Shown: positions 23,783 through 33,800 of the stretch, piece by piece | Numbering within the stretch: the stretch's first letter is position 1 | How the letters are laid out: each line of letters begins with the position of its first letter | Assembly: GCA_937916405.1 (NCBI GenBank) | Contig: CALFUF010000036.1 | Span: 1-41,763, forward strand | Direction: 5' to 3' | Source: an uncultured Prevotella sp. | GTDB taxonomy: Bacteria; Bacteroidota; Bacteroidia; Bacteroidales; Bacteroidaceae | DNA: 41,763 nucleotides | Program-made: the position numbers and the translations under genes | The notes under the pieces: model-generated | The model's database searches: none | What the model was told of the DNA's origin: nothing | What the model saw: the letters and a program-made list of their open reading frames with translations, nothing else

Positions 23783-25474
23783 ATGAAACGAGCAAAACTA
23801 TTAGTCATTATGTTGTTGGTTGTGTGTGGTTTGCAGGCACAGGAGATGCCTTTGGTCCTTGGTGGGGAGTTAAGTAACTCTGCGGTGACCTCAGTAGAGG
23901 ATGTCGATGAGGTGATTCCACGGATGAAGACATTAGGACTGAATACGGTATTGGTGCCAGCCTACTGGGAGTTTATTGAGCCAGAGGAGGGGAAGTTCGA
24001 CTTCACCCTCATCGACCGTACCATTCAACGAGCTCGTGAGAATGACCTGAAAATCGTGTTCCTATGGTTTGGCGCATGGAAAAACTCTATGTCATGCTAT
24101 GCGCCGTTGTGGTTTAAGAAAGACACGAAACGGTTTCCTCGAGCATGTACAAAGGAGGGGAAGCCTTTGGAGATCGCCAGCGCATTCTCTGAGAATGTGT
24201 TTCAAGCCGACAACCGTGCTTTCGAGATGCTGATCAAACATATCGTCATGACTGGGCAGGATGTGGTCAGCATGATACAGGTGGAGAACGAGATCGGAAT
24301 GCTGGAATCGGCTCGTGACCACTCGAAAGTTGCCGATGAAATCTACAAAAATGGTATTCCGAAAGAATTAGTTACCTATTTGAGAAAATACCAAAAAGAA
24401 CTGCACCCATGGCTCAAGAAACGAATAAAGCCCTCCATCGGAGCAGCAACCCCAAAGCCTTCCCTTGACAGAGAGAATTTAGCTGGGTCTTCTTGGACAT
24501 CCATCTTCGGAGATGATATCTATACTGACGAGATTTTCATGGCGTATTACTATGCGAAGTATGTGGGAAGGCTCTGTGAGACAGCTCGTAGACACACACA
24601 GATGCCCCTCTATGTCAATGCAGCTATGAACAGTCGGGGCAGACAGCCGGGACAATATCCATCGGCAGGGCCCCTTGCCCATCTCATTGACCTGTGGCAT
24701 GCCGGTGCTCCACAACTCGCCATGCTTGCCCCTGATATCTATGATACGGGTTTCAAAGGGTGGGCAGACCAGTATGCACTACCTAACAACCGTCTGTTTA
24801 TCCCAGAGAGTCGTTGTTGTGAGAACAGTGGTGTGCGTGCCCTCTATGCTTTTGGTGAGCATCACGCCCTTGGTTTCTCCCCCTTTGCCATCGACCAAGC
24901 TTCCCCTCGTGAGACAGAGAGTGTGACAAAGGCATATGACCTTATCCGCCAGCTTTCATCTCTCACCTCTCACCTCTCACCTCTCACCTCCAAATCCTAT
25001 GGTCTTCTCTTCGATCAGCAGGACAAAGAGCGTATCATCGAAGACAGGAATGTCGTTGTGACTTGCCGCCATTACTACACCCTTCCTTGGGATCCCCGTG
25101 CTACGGACGGTTCTACCTGGCAGGAGGGAGGTGCCATCCTCATGAAGCTTGCCGATGACGAGTATCTGCTTGCCGGTAGTGGGGTAGTTGTCAGTTTTGC
25201 CACATCCTATGAGAAAGCATTGGAGGAAGAAAAAGTACTGGGAGAGGACGGATTTGTTACAGAAGGAGCAATAAATAACACGCAATATTCAAAAAACGCC
25301 CATTTCAACGGGAAACGAGTTGGAATTGGTTTTGTCGACGAAGTGAGAATTGACGAAAACGGACATATGAAATATGTCCGAAGACATAATGGAGACCAGG
25401 ATCATCAGGGTCGTCATGCCAGGATTTCATGTGGAAATTGGAAGATTTTACACATAAAAACGTATTTTTTTTAA
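23783..25474 (+). CDS. GH35 beta-galactosidase with DUF5597-type C-terminus
   Basis: 563 aa with signal peptide ending at GLQAQ. The barrel shows NTVLVPAYWEFIEPEEGKFD, the acid/base Glu170 in QVENEIGM and the nucleophile Glu342 in FIPESRC. The C-terminal region ends in NGDQDHQGRHARI...GNWKILHIKTY, which fits the GH35 subgroup with a DUF5597 domain (such enzymes include a xyloglucan-active beta-galactosidase in Cellvibrio). Probable role: removal of galactosyl side groups from plant polysaccharide fragments. Odd: codons for SLTSHLSPLTS are made by four tandem 7-bp repeats at 24961-24988, likely an insertion between barrel and C-terminal domain. No terminator is evident between its stop codon and the xusA control box 3 bp later. 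Confidence 0.9.
   Translation: MKRAKLLVIMLLVVCGLQAQEMPLVLGGELSNSAVTSVEDVDEVIPRMKTLGLNTVLVPAYWEFIEPEEGKFDFTLIDRTIQRARENDLKIVFLWFGAWKNSMSCYAPLWFKKDTKRFPRACTKEGKPLEIASAFSENVFQADNRAFEMLIKHIVMTGQDVVSMIQVENEIGMLESARDHSKVADEIYKNGIPKELVTYLRKYQKELHPWLKKRIKPSIGAATPKPSLDRENLAGSSWTSIFGDDIYTDEIFMAYYYAKYVGRLCETARRHTQMPLYVNAAMNSRGRQPGQYPSAGPLAHLIDLWHAGAPQLAMLAPDIYDTGFKGWADQYALPNNRLFIPESRCCENSGVRALYAFGEHHALGFSPFAIDQASPRETESVTKAYDLIRQLSSLTSHLSPLTSKSYGLLFDQQDKERIIEDRNVVVTCRHYYTLPWDPRATDGSTWQEGGAILMKLADDEYLLAGSGVVVSFATSYEKALEEEKVLGEDGFVTEGAINNTQYSKNAHFNGKRVGIGFVDEVRIDENGHMKYVRRHNGDQDHQGRHARISCGNWKILHIKTYFF
24961..24988 (+). repeat. In-gene heptamer repeat (TCTCACC)x4
   Basis: Four perfect copies of TCTCACC within the GH35 coding sequence. 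Because the unit is 7 bp, gain or loss of one copy shifts the reading frame. The same heptamer (and TCTTACC) recurs at 39856-39876 (inverted), 39934-39961 and 40610-40623. Confidence 0.9.
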
Positions 25475-25477
25475 TGG

Positions 25478-25515
25478 CTGAAACAAAAGTTAATCGATTT
25501 GGAACAAATTTTTAG
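25478..25515 (+). promoter_or_regulatory. 38-bp box upstream of xusA (candidate HTCS operator)
   Basis: Identical over 38 bp to 30761-30798 before xusC. Contains direct half-sites GAAACAAA (25480-25487) and GGAACAAA (25501-25508), 21 bp apart start to start, i.e. two helical turns, as expected for an AraC-type dimer. The box ends 22 bp before the -7 element TAAATTTGC (25538-25546), so it covers the -33 region, where no TTTG is properly spaced: typical of an activator-dependent promoter. Confidence 0.8.
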
Positions 25516-25537
25516 TGATGGTTCCCTAAAATCTTCC

Positions 25538-25546
25538 TAAATTTGC
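25538..25546 (+). promoter_or_regulatory. -7 element of xusA promoter
   Basis: TAAATTTGC, 43 bp before the xusA start codon and 22 bp after the 38-bp box. No good -33 element at normal spacing. Confidence 0.65.
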
Positions 25547-25589
25547 AGCATAGTTCACAGAGCTTATTATAAACTTTAAAAGTTCAACT

Positions 25590-28500
25590 ATGCGTAATTT
25601 CAAATCTATCCTAACGTTGGGAGTGTTGGCACTGGTAGGGCTGACATATTCCCCAAAGGTACAAGCCGAGAATGCTCCAATGAGCAAGGCTGTACAGCAA
25701 TCTAAGGAAATCACTGGTAATGTCAGTGACTCCGAAGGACCTCTGATTGGTGCTACTGTCATGGTAAAAGGCAGTAACACAGGTACAGTTACCGATTTTT
25801 ATGGTAACTTTCATCTCAATGCGAATGCGGGTGCAACACTCGTCATCTCTTATGTCGGCTATGTTACTCAAGAGGTTCTCGCGCGCGAACATATTAATAT
25901 TATATTAGAGCAAGAGGGACGCAACCTAAACGAAATCGTGGTTATTGGTTATGGTACCCAGCGTCGTGAGGCTGTCACGGGGTCTGTCGCCAATATCAAT
26001 GGTGACAAACTGAACCAGATTGCGGCTACCAATGCAGCGCAGGCATTGCAGGGTCGTATTGCTGGTGTGCTGATGACGCAGACCTCTTCACAACCAGGTG
26101 CTGAGATGCAGATCCGTATCCGTGGTCAGCGTTCCCTGAGTGCGTCGAACGACCCGCTGATCGTACTTGACGGTATTCCCTTCATGGGACAGCTCTCAGA
26201 TATCAATCCTGCTGACATCAAGTCGATGGATATCCTGAAGGATGCCTCGGCGACAGCTATCTATGGTAGCCGTGGTGCCAACGGTGTCATCATGATTACC
26301 ACAGTGAAGGGTGCGATGGGTACACCTGCCAAGGTGAGCTATAACGGCTATGTCAGTTTCAAGACCCTTTTCAAGAAGTATCCGATGATGGACGGTCCTG
26401 CGTTCGCTAAGATGCGTAAATATGCAGGACAATATACCAATTCTCTGGAGGAAAGTGACGATACCAATACCGACTGGCAGGATATGTTCTATCGGACAGG
26501 TATCAGTCATAACCACGACATCACCGTCTCTGGTGGTACACAGGGTGGTAGTTACAGCTTTGGAGCCGGCTACTATCATGACGAGGCTGTAGTTCCCTCT
26601 CAGGGTTACGACCGTGTCAGTGTCCGTGGTAACTTCGACCAGATGGTGGGTAAGTGGTTCCGCTTCGGCTTGACGACCAACAACAGCTATCGTATCACGA
26701 AAGGCTCGAATGTTAGTATCTATAACGTGTTGAGCATGAGCCCGCTGGCTAGTCCTTATGACGAGAACGGGAATTTGAAGCGTACTATCCACATGCCGAA
26801 CGATGAGACATGGACGCTCACCAAGGATGTCATCAAGGATAACGAAGACAACTGGCTGAAGGAGGATAAGGGTATCGGAAGTTATAATACGGTATTCGCA
26901 GAAGTGAAATGCCCTTGGGTGGAAGGACTGAGCTATCGGCTGAACCTGGGTCTGAACTATCGCTCTTCCAAGACCGGTGCCTATACGGGTGTGGGTATCA
27001 ACAACACCAACCCTGATTATCGTAACTCAGGCTCTGTCATCGAGAACAGCACTCGTAACTGGGCAGTGGAGAATGTCATCACCTACGATCGGACTTTTGC
27101 AGAGAAGCATCATGTCAATGTCGTGGGTATGTACTCTGCCGAGGAGACTACTTTCGAGCAGACAGGTGCTTCTGTCACGGAGATCCCAGCGGCTTATTTC
27201 CAATACTACAACCTGGGAGCTGCCATTGGAGAGACCAACCTTAATAACTTCAACTACTGGCAGAGTGGGTTGATGTCATGGATGGGACGTGTGATGTATT
27301 CCTATGATAACAAGTACATGCTCTCAGCGGCTATCCGTTCCGACGCTTCCTCTCGTCTTGCCAAAGGGCATCAGTGGCATACCTATCCAGCGGTGTCTGT
27401 TGGTTGGAACATCGCCCGCGAGGAGTTCATGAGTAAACTCAGTTGGATTGACAACCTCAAACTGCGCATCGGTTATGGTGAGACCTCTAACCAGAGTATC
27501 AGCCCATATTCCACATTAGGAGGTCTTGCCACTCGTGACTATAACTTTGGCTCTACTCACCTGACAGGTTACTATGTATCATCTCTTCCCAACCCCGAAC
27601 TGGGATGGGAGTATAGCAAGACCTGGAACTTCGGTCTTGACTTCTCGCTGTTCAATGGTCGACTGTATGGTACCTTCGAGTATTATACCCAGAAGACAGA
27701 CAATATCCTGCTGGATGTTGACATGCCTTCCACTTCTGGTGTGGGAAGCTATACCGGAAATATCGGTAAGACGAAGAACAAAGGATTTGAGTTCTCCCTG
27801 AACGGTGTCATTATTGATAACAAAAATGGATGGAACTGGGATGCTGGTATCAACATCTACGCCAACAGAAACGAACTGGTAGAGTTGGCTTCCGGAAAGA
27901 CAGAGGATGTCGGTAACCGCTGGTTCGTGGGTCATCCTATCGATGTCATCTACGACTATAAGAACATCGGTCTCTGGCAGGAAGGTGATCCTTATCTGGA
28001 TGTCCTGGAGCCAGGAGGTAATGTGGGTATGATCAAGGTGGAGTATACGGGTGACTATGATGCTGATGGCAAACCCGTCCGCGCCATTGGTGCTGACGAC
28101 CGTCAGGTAATGGATATGGAGCCCGACTTGATGGGAGGCTTCAACACTACCGTCAGCTATAAGCACTTCGACCTCACCATGATCGGCTCTTTCCAAATTG
28201 GCGGTAAGCTCATCAGTGCCATCCACTCCTCTAACGGTTATCTGAACATGCTGACAGGTCGTCGTAACAATCTGGACGTAGACTATTGGACGGAGGAGAA
28301 CACTGGCGCGAAATATCCAAAGCCAGGAGGTGCCACTTCTAGTGACAACCCTAAATACGGTTCCACACTGGGTTATTTCAATGCAGGTTATCTGAAAGTC
28401 CGTGCCATTACCCTGGGTTATAACTTCGAGCATCTGAAATTTGTCAAGGACCTCGGTATCAGTCGTCTGCGTCTCTATGCAACGATTCAGAATCCTTTCG

Positions 28501-28682
28501 TGCTCTTCTCTCCTTATAATAATGAGTGTGGGCTGGATCCGGAAACCAACACCTTGGCAGACAATGGTAATACCATGGCTGTGAAGATGGAGGGATATAC
28601 CGGCAAGCACAGCCTGCCCGTGATAGGTTACAACACTCCTGCGACCCGTAATTTCCTTTTCGGTATCAACGTAACATTCTAA
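25590..28682 (+). CDS. xusA: SusC-like TonB-dependent outer-membrane transporter
   Basis: 1030 aa. Signal peptide (MRNFKSILTLGVLALVGLTY, then SPKVQA), N-terminal carboxypeptidase-regulatory-like domain (EITGNVSDSEGPLIGATVMV, YVGY), TonB-box/plug region (NEIVVIGYGTQRREAVTGSV; RIRGQRSLSASNDPLIVLDG; SMDILKDASATAIYGSRGANGV) and a C-terminal beta barrel ending in FGINVTF. It imports oligosaccharides across the outer membrane with its SusD partner and TonB energy. Followed after 12 bp by the SusD partner. The tandem susCD-susCD-lipoprotein-GH10 order is that of the xylan operon xusABCDE-xyn10C of P. bryantii, hence the symbol. Substrate assignment is by synteny. Confidence 0.93.
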   Translation: MRNFKSILTLGVLALVGLTYSPKVQAENAPMSKAVQQSKEITGNVSDSEGPLIGATVMVKGSNTGTVTDFYGNFHLNANAGATLVISYVGYVTQEVLAREHINIILEQEGRNLNEIVVIGYGTQRREAVTGSVANINGDKLNQIAATNAAQALQGRIAGVLMTQTSSQPGAEMQIRIRGQRSLSASNDPLIVLDGIPFMGQLSDINPADIKSMDILKDASATAIYGSRGANGVIMITTVKGAMGTPAKVSYNGYVSFKTLFKKYPMMDGPAFAKMRKYAGQYTNSLEESDDTNTDWQDMFYRTGISHNHDITVSGGTQGGSYSFGAGYYHDEAVVPSQGYDRVSVRGNFDQMVGKWFRFGLTTNNSYRITKGSNVSIYNVLSMSPLASPYDENGNLKRTIHMPNDETWTLTKDVIKDNEDNWLKEDKGIGSYNTVFAEVKCPWVEGLSYRLNLGLNYRSSKTGAYTGVGINNTNPDYRNSGSVIENSTRNWAVENVITYDRTFAEKHHVNVVGMYSAEETTFEQTGASVTEIPAAYFQYYNLGAAIGETNLNNFNYWQSGLMSWMGRVMYSYDNKYMLSAAIRSDASSRLAKGHQWHTYPAVSVGWNIAREEFMSKLSWIDNLKLRIGYGETSNQSISPYSTLGGLATRDYNFGSTHLTGYYVSSLPNPELGWEYSKTWNFGLDFSLFNGRLYGTFEYYTQKTDNILLDVDMPSTSGVGSYTGNIGKTKNKGFEFSLNGVIIDNKNGWNWDAGINIYANRNELVELASGKTEDVGNRWFVGHPIDVIYDYKNIGLWQEGDPYLDVLEPGGNVGMIKVEYTGDYDADGKPVRAIGADDRQVMDMEPDLMGGFNTTVSYKHFDLTMIGSFQIGGKLISAIHSSNGYLNMLTGRRNNLDVDYWTEENTGAKYPKPGGATSSDNPKYGSTLGYFNAGYLKVRAITLGYNFEHLKFVKDLGISRLRLYATIQNPFVLFSPYNNECGLDPETNTLADNGNTMAVKMEGYTGKHSLPVIGYNTPATRNFLFGINVTF

Positions 28683-28694
28683 AGACTTACAATT

Positions 28695-30647
28695 ATGAAA
28701 GTTTTCATCAATAAAATAATCGCTATCTGCGCATTGCTCATTGCACTCTTGATGTGTGCGTCATGTTCCAGTATTCTGGATGAGCAGCCTCGCAGTCAAT
28801 ATGATCCCACCTTCTTCACAGAAGAGGAAGGTATCGAGGGTGGTCTTACCGCACTTTATGCACATCTGCGTTATATCTATGGAAATGGTTATTATCTCAA
28901 TATCTGTGAGACAGGTACTGACGAGTATACCTTTGCCCAATCTGCTGACAACAACTTCAAGGTTGCCGACTTCTCAGGTGAGGGTCAGCTTGATGCCTCT
29001 ACCAGTCGCTCTGACGTGCTGTGGGGACAGGCTTTCACCAATATTAATACCGCTAGTGGTGTGATAGAGAATGGAGAGGCGGCTGGTATCAACGAGGCGC
29101 TACTGGCAGAAGCCCGTTTCTTTCGTGCTTTTGACTATTTCCTACTTGTACAGACTTTTGGTGGTGTTCCTCTGGATTTGGGTGCCGGTGAGTTGAAATT
29201 CAACACCTCCACCACTCGCTCCTCTGTCCGTAACACAGTACCAGAGGTGTATACCAAGGCGATCTTCCCCGATTTCCTGAAAGCAATAGAAGACCTGCCA
29301 GAGACACCACGACTCACGGGTACAGCATGTAAAAATCTAGCTCGTCTGTATCTCGCCAAAGCATATCTGACCTATGGCTGGTGGTTAGAGAATCCCAAGA
29401 ATATCCCCACCTATCCTGAGGCTCAGCGTACTGACCCTGATGGACATAATGCTGCTTGGTATTTCCAACAGGCTTACGATACAGCGCTGACGGCAATTAA
29501 CAATCCTGGTCCTTATGCACTGCAGGCTACTTTCTATGATGTCAACAGAGCTTCTAATGAACGTAACCCGGAAATTATGCTCTATGCCGACCATAACGAG
29601 AACGAGAAATATGGTAATGGGGGCCTTGGCTATGGCTGGGGTAATGGTAACTCTCCTGAGAACTTCGCCTATTGGATGACTACATGGAATTATACACTCA
29701 TTACAGCTGTAGGCTCTACTGGTGAGACAATCAACCCGATTGGTCGTGAGGCTGTGCAGGCTCTTGGTCGTCCATGGACCCGTATGGCTGCGATTGCAGA
29801 CAACTTCATGGCTGGAGGTGCCTGGGAAGATGCTGTAAAGGCTATTGACTCCCGTTATGATGCCACCTTCACCCTCCGTTATCATACCAATTTCGACAAG
29901 GCAGGAAAGGCTGACACTTATGTGGAAGGGGCTAATGGCTTGCATGTAGGACCTGGGGAAATCTATTTCAGTTTTGTTGACGAGGCAACAGCTCAGGGAA
30001 TCGACTGGTCGGCAAATGGTGCTGGAATAGGTGCAGGCTCATTACCTGGTCGTGCTGATTTTGTAGTGGGTGTCAACAATATCAGCCGTTTCAAATACCC
30101 TATCAACTGGAAGATAGGTATGTATCGCACGGATAACGGTAGTGGTTTAGGCTCACCTAATGGTGGTAGTCCCCGTCCTTTCAATATTGCCAAGTTCTCG
30201 GAGTTCTATCTGATTGCCGCAGAGGCAGCCGTTAAGGGTGCTTCTGGTGCGAAGTCCGCACGCGACCTTGTCAATGTGCTTCGCGAGCGTGCTGGTAAGC
30301 AGACACATAACCAGAATGACAATGTGGATGTGAATATCGATAACAGTGCTGCCATGGTTGCCGCCACTCCTGCCACTATCACCATCGATTTTATCCTTGA
30401 TGAGCGTATGCGTGAGTTCTGGGGAGAAGGTTATCGTTGGTTCGACCTTGTCCGCACTCAGACATGGGCAGAGAAGGCAGGAACATATCGTATCGCAGGA
30501 ACTGGAGCAGGTGACCGTGACTTGGTAACGGTGACTCGTACCATACCAGCCAGTTATTATCTGCGTCCTATTCCGCAGGCTCAGATTGATGGAATGGATA
30601 TGACAGATGAAGAAAAGGAGAATTATCAAAATCCTGCTTATCGGTAA
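28695..30647 (+). CDS. xusB: SusD-like glycan-binding lipoprotein
   Basis: 650 aa. Lipoprotein signal with lipobox ending ...LLMCASC-S. RagB/SusD fold: SILDEQPRSQYDPTFFTEEE at the N-terminus, AEARFFRAFDYFLLVQTFGG (TPR-like helices), LARLYLAKAYLTYGWWLENP, and the C-terminal signature FILDERMREFWGEGYRWFDLVR. It sits on the cell surface as the lid of the SusC channel and binds the incoming glycan. Larger than many SusD proteins (about 550 aa). Paired with the preceding transporter; a strong terminator follows, so xusAB can be an independent transcript. Confidence 0.92.
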   Translation: MKVFINKIIAICALLIALLMCASCSSILDEQPRSQYDPTFFTEEEGIEGGLTALYAHLRYIYGNGYYLNICETGTDEYTFAQSADNNFKVADFSGEGQLDASTSRSDVLWGQAFTNINTASGVIENGEAAGINEALLAEARFFRAFDYFLLVQTFGGVPLDLGAGELKFNTSTTRSSVRNTVPEVYTKAIFPDFLKAIEDLPETPRLTGTACKNLARLYLAKAYLTYGWWLENPKNIPTYPEAQRTDPDGHNAAWYFQQAYDTALTAINNPGPYALQATFYDVNRASNERNPEIMLYADHNENEKYGNGGLGYGWGNGNSPENFAYWMTTWNYTLITAVGSTGETINPIGREAVQALGRPWTRMAAIADNFMAGGAWEDAVKAIDSRYDATFTLRYHTNFDKAGKADTYVEGANGLHVGPGEIYFSFVDEATAQGIDWSANGAGIGAGSLPGRADFVVGVNNISRFKYPINWKIGMYRTDNGSGLGSPNGGSPRPFNIAKFSEFYLIAAEAAVKGASGAKSARDLVNVLRERAGKQTHNQNDNVDVNIDNSAAMVAATPATITIDFILDERMREFWGEGYRWFDLVRTQTWAEKAGTYRIAGTGAGDRDLVTVTRTIPASYYLRPIPQAQIDGMDMTDEEKENYQNPAYR

Positions 30648-30672
30648 AATATAGTATTTTTTGTTCATTTGT

Positions 30673-30712
30673 GGCGGAGGTTACGCAGTGGTTGCGTTCC
30701 TCCGCCTTTTTT
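30673..30712 (+). terminator. Intrinsic terminator after xusB
   Basis: GGCGGAGG (30673-30680) and CCTCCGCC (30699-30706) form a perfect 8-bp GC-rich stem, loop of 18 nt, followed by T6. It separates xusAB from xusCDE-xyn10C. Confidence 0.9.
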
Positions 30713-30760
30713 CGTTGAAATCGGTGTTTTTTGAAAATGCGTAACATAAATTTTTAATTT

Positions 30761-30798
30761 CTGAAACAAAAGTTAATCGATTTGGAACAAATTTTTAG
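30761..30798 (+). promoter_or_regulatory. 38-bp box upstream of xusC (candidate HTCS operator)
   Basis: Exact copy of 25478-25515, with half-sites GAAACAAA and GGAACAAA 21 bp apart. The box ends 21 bp before the -7 element at 30820, almost the same geometry as at xusA. This supports one activator for both transcripts. Confidence 0.8.
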
Positions 30799-30819
30799 AT
30801 AACAAATAATTTTTTTATT

Positions 30820-30828
30820 TATCTTTGC
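30820..30828 (+). promoter_or_regulatory. -7 element of xusC promoter
   Basis: TATCTTTGC, 58 bp before the xusC ATG. No TTTG at the -33 position; the 38-bp box takes its place. Confidence 0.7.
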
Positions 30829-30886
30829 AGTCGAAAAGTTCTAAAAATTACATGTCTATTAACACCATAACTAAAATTATTAATGT

Positions 30887-33800
30887 ATGAATCGCACAAG
30901 TAAAGTTCTAAGAAGAACCTTTGGAATGATGGTTCTGTTGTGCATGATGCCTTTTAGTCTTCATGCCCAGAACATCACAGTAAAGGGTACTGTAAGTGCA
31001 GCTGACGGTCCGATTATCGGTGCTACCGTCAAAGTGAAAGGTGCTCAGGGAGGTGTCGTTACCGATTACGACGGTAACTATATTATCTCGGCACAGTCTA
31101 ATGCAACACTCGTCTTCAGCTATGTTGGATTTGAGACTAAGGAAGTGAAGGTGGGTGGAAAACGTCAGATTGACGTTACTCTTGTAGAAGACGAGACCCT
31201 TCTGAATGAGGTGGTTGTCGTCGGTTACGGTACGATGAGAAAGTCGGATTTGACAGGAGCTGTCACGCAGGTGGACAACAAAGCCTTTGAGAAGTCTGTA
31301 TCAACCAGTATCGACCAGGTATTGCAGGGTCGTGCAGCTGGTGTACAGATTCAGGCAAACACGGGTACCCCTGGTGGATCTAGTACCATCCGTATCCGTG
31401 GTACCAACTCTCTGAACGCCTCCTCACAGCCCATCTTCGTTATCGATGGTGTTATTATTGATTCTGATGGTGGTGATGACGGTAACAGTAACCCATTGGC
31501 AGGTATCAACCCAAGTGATATTTTGACGATGGATATTTTGAAGGATGCCTCTGCTACAGCTATTTATGGTTCGCGCGCTAGTAATGGTGTCATCATGATC
31601 ACCACTAAACGCGGCAAGGCAGGTGAGGCTACACTGACCTATGACGGTTATGTTGGTTGGCAGCAGATGCCAAAGAAGCTGGACGTGCTGAACCTTCGTC
31701 AGTATGCGGAGCATAACAATGATATTGCTGATGCTCAGATCAAGACGGCCTCTGGAACATTCCTGCGTCCAGAACTGTTGGGAGCTGGTACAGACTGGCA
31801 GGATGAGTTGTTCAAGACAGCTTTCATGACAAACCATAGTATCTCCCTGACTGGTGGTTCTGAAAAGACCACTTATGCCATCAGTGCCGGTTACCTGTAC
31901 CAGAATGGTATTGCTATCAGTACCAGTTTCAAGCGTCAGACAGTACGTGGTAATGTGGATACAGAGCTGAAGAAGTGGTTGAAGGGTGGTATCTCTTTCT
32001 CACTCTCTGACTCTAAGCAAGAGATGGAGAAGAACTGGGATATTATCAATACCGCTTTGAGGTCACAGCCTTCTGTTGCCGTACGTAACCCAGAGGGTGG
32101 CTATGATGGTCCTGATGACCAGTGGATGCCAGAGAATGCCGTTGCGCTCGCAGAAATCAAGATGAACTATGCTAAGCGTACGAATTTCCGAATCAATACC
32201 TATTTGGAGGCAACGTTCATGAAGGGATTGACCTTTAAGACAGAGCTCTCCGCAGATTATAACCTTAACAAGACCAAGACCTATACCCCAGACTATAAGT
32301 TTGGTGTGAAAGAGAGTACCCAGCGTGATGGTGCATGGTATAAGAATGACTCTAAGTACTGGTCATGGCGTAACATTTTGACTTATAATGGCACTTTCGC
32401 TAAAAAGCATAACATCAATGCGATGATTGGTCAGGAAATGAGTCATAATTACTGGGAGAACATGAGCGCTTCTAACCAAGGCTACCTCTCTAACTCAGTG
32501 ATTGACCTGCGTGCTGGTGAGAGAACAGGTAATAATGTCAATATCGACGGTTACCAGAACAACACCTCTCTCTTCTCTTATTTCGGACGTGTACTTTATA
32601 ACTTTGACGACCGTTATCTGGTAACAGCGACACTCCGTCGAGACGGTTCCTCAAAGTTTGCTGACGGCAACCGCTGGGGTTGGTTCCCATCCGCAGCCTT
32701 CGCATGGCGTGCCAGTCAGGAGAGTTTCTTGAAAGACAACAAGGTAATCAACAACCTGAAACTCCGTTTAGGTTGGGGTACCACTGGTAACCAGAACGTA
32801 CAGGACTGGGCTTATCAGGCTATGCTCGCCAACTATACCACTCCTTGGGGTGTTGGTGTGCTGAATGCGAATAATGCCAACCCGGATTTGAAATGGGAGA
32901 CGACCTATTCTACCAATATCGGTTTCGACTTGTCTTTATTCCACAGCCGTATTGATTTCGTATTCGACTGGTACTATAAGAAGACCAACGACCTGCTGAT
33001 GATGCTTGACCTTCCTGCATTCCTGGGTTCTGGAGCAGGTTCAAACGAAGCATATGGTACTGCTTCTAACCCATGGGGTAATATCGGCTCACTGCGTAAT
33101 ACAGGTATAGAGATGACTTTGAATACCGTGAATATCGAGAACAAGAATTTCCAGTGGCGTTCAAACTTCGTGTTCTCTCTGAACCGTAACAAGGTGCTGT
33201 CATTAGACTCTGACAGCGGCAGTCTGCCACAGACCTTGCAGATCGGTTCCGATGTAGCTACCGTTACCAATACCGTAGTGGGCAAGCCTATCGGACAATT
33301 CTGGGGATATAAGGTTATTGGTCGTTTCGACAAACCTGAGGATTTCTATTATAAGGATGCTGACGGTAATGTAAAGGCAGTAGCCCTTCCTAAGGGCGCG
33401 TCTATGGCAACCTCTCCCACCTCTGGTGGTGTGTTCATTGGTGATTATATTTATGAGGACCTCAATAATGACGGTGTGATAGACGATGATGATATGACCT
33501 TCATCGGTAACCCAGAGCCAAAGTTCACCTGGGGTTTTGGAAACACCTTCTCCTATAAGGGCTTTGACCTGAGCATTCAGTTCAGTGGCTCTTATGGTAA
33601 CAAGATCATGAACTACCAGCGTCGTTTCCTCGACATCACGGGTTCTACCAGCAACCAGCTGACCACCGTTCTCAACTACGCCCGTCTGGAGAAGATTGAT
33701 CCCACGGGACCAGACGACTATCGTAACTACCGTGTGGTGAATACCGGCACGATTATGCCACGTCTCTCTACCGAGAGTGGTGTTAACAAGAACAACCGTG

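Noticed and set aside
27579..28610. 343-codon antisense frame in xusA
   Set aside because: Shadow of the TonB-dependent transporter barrel.
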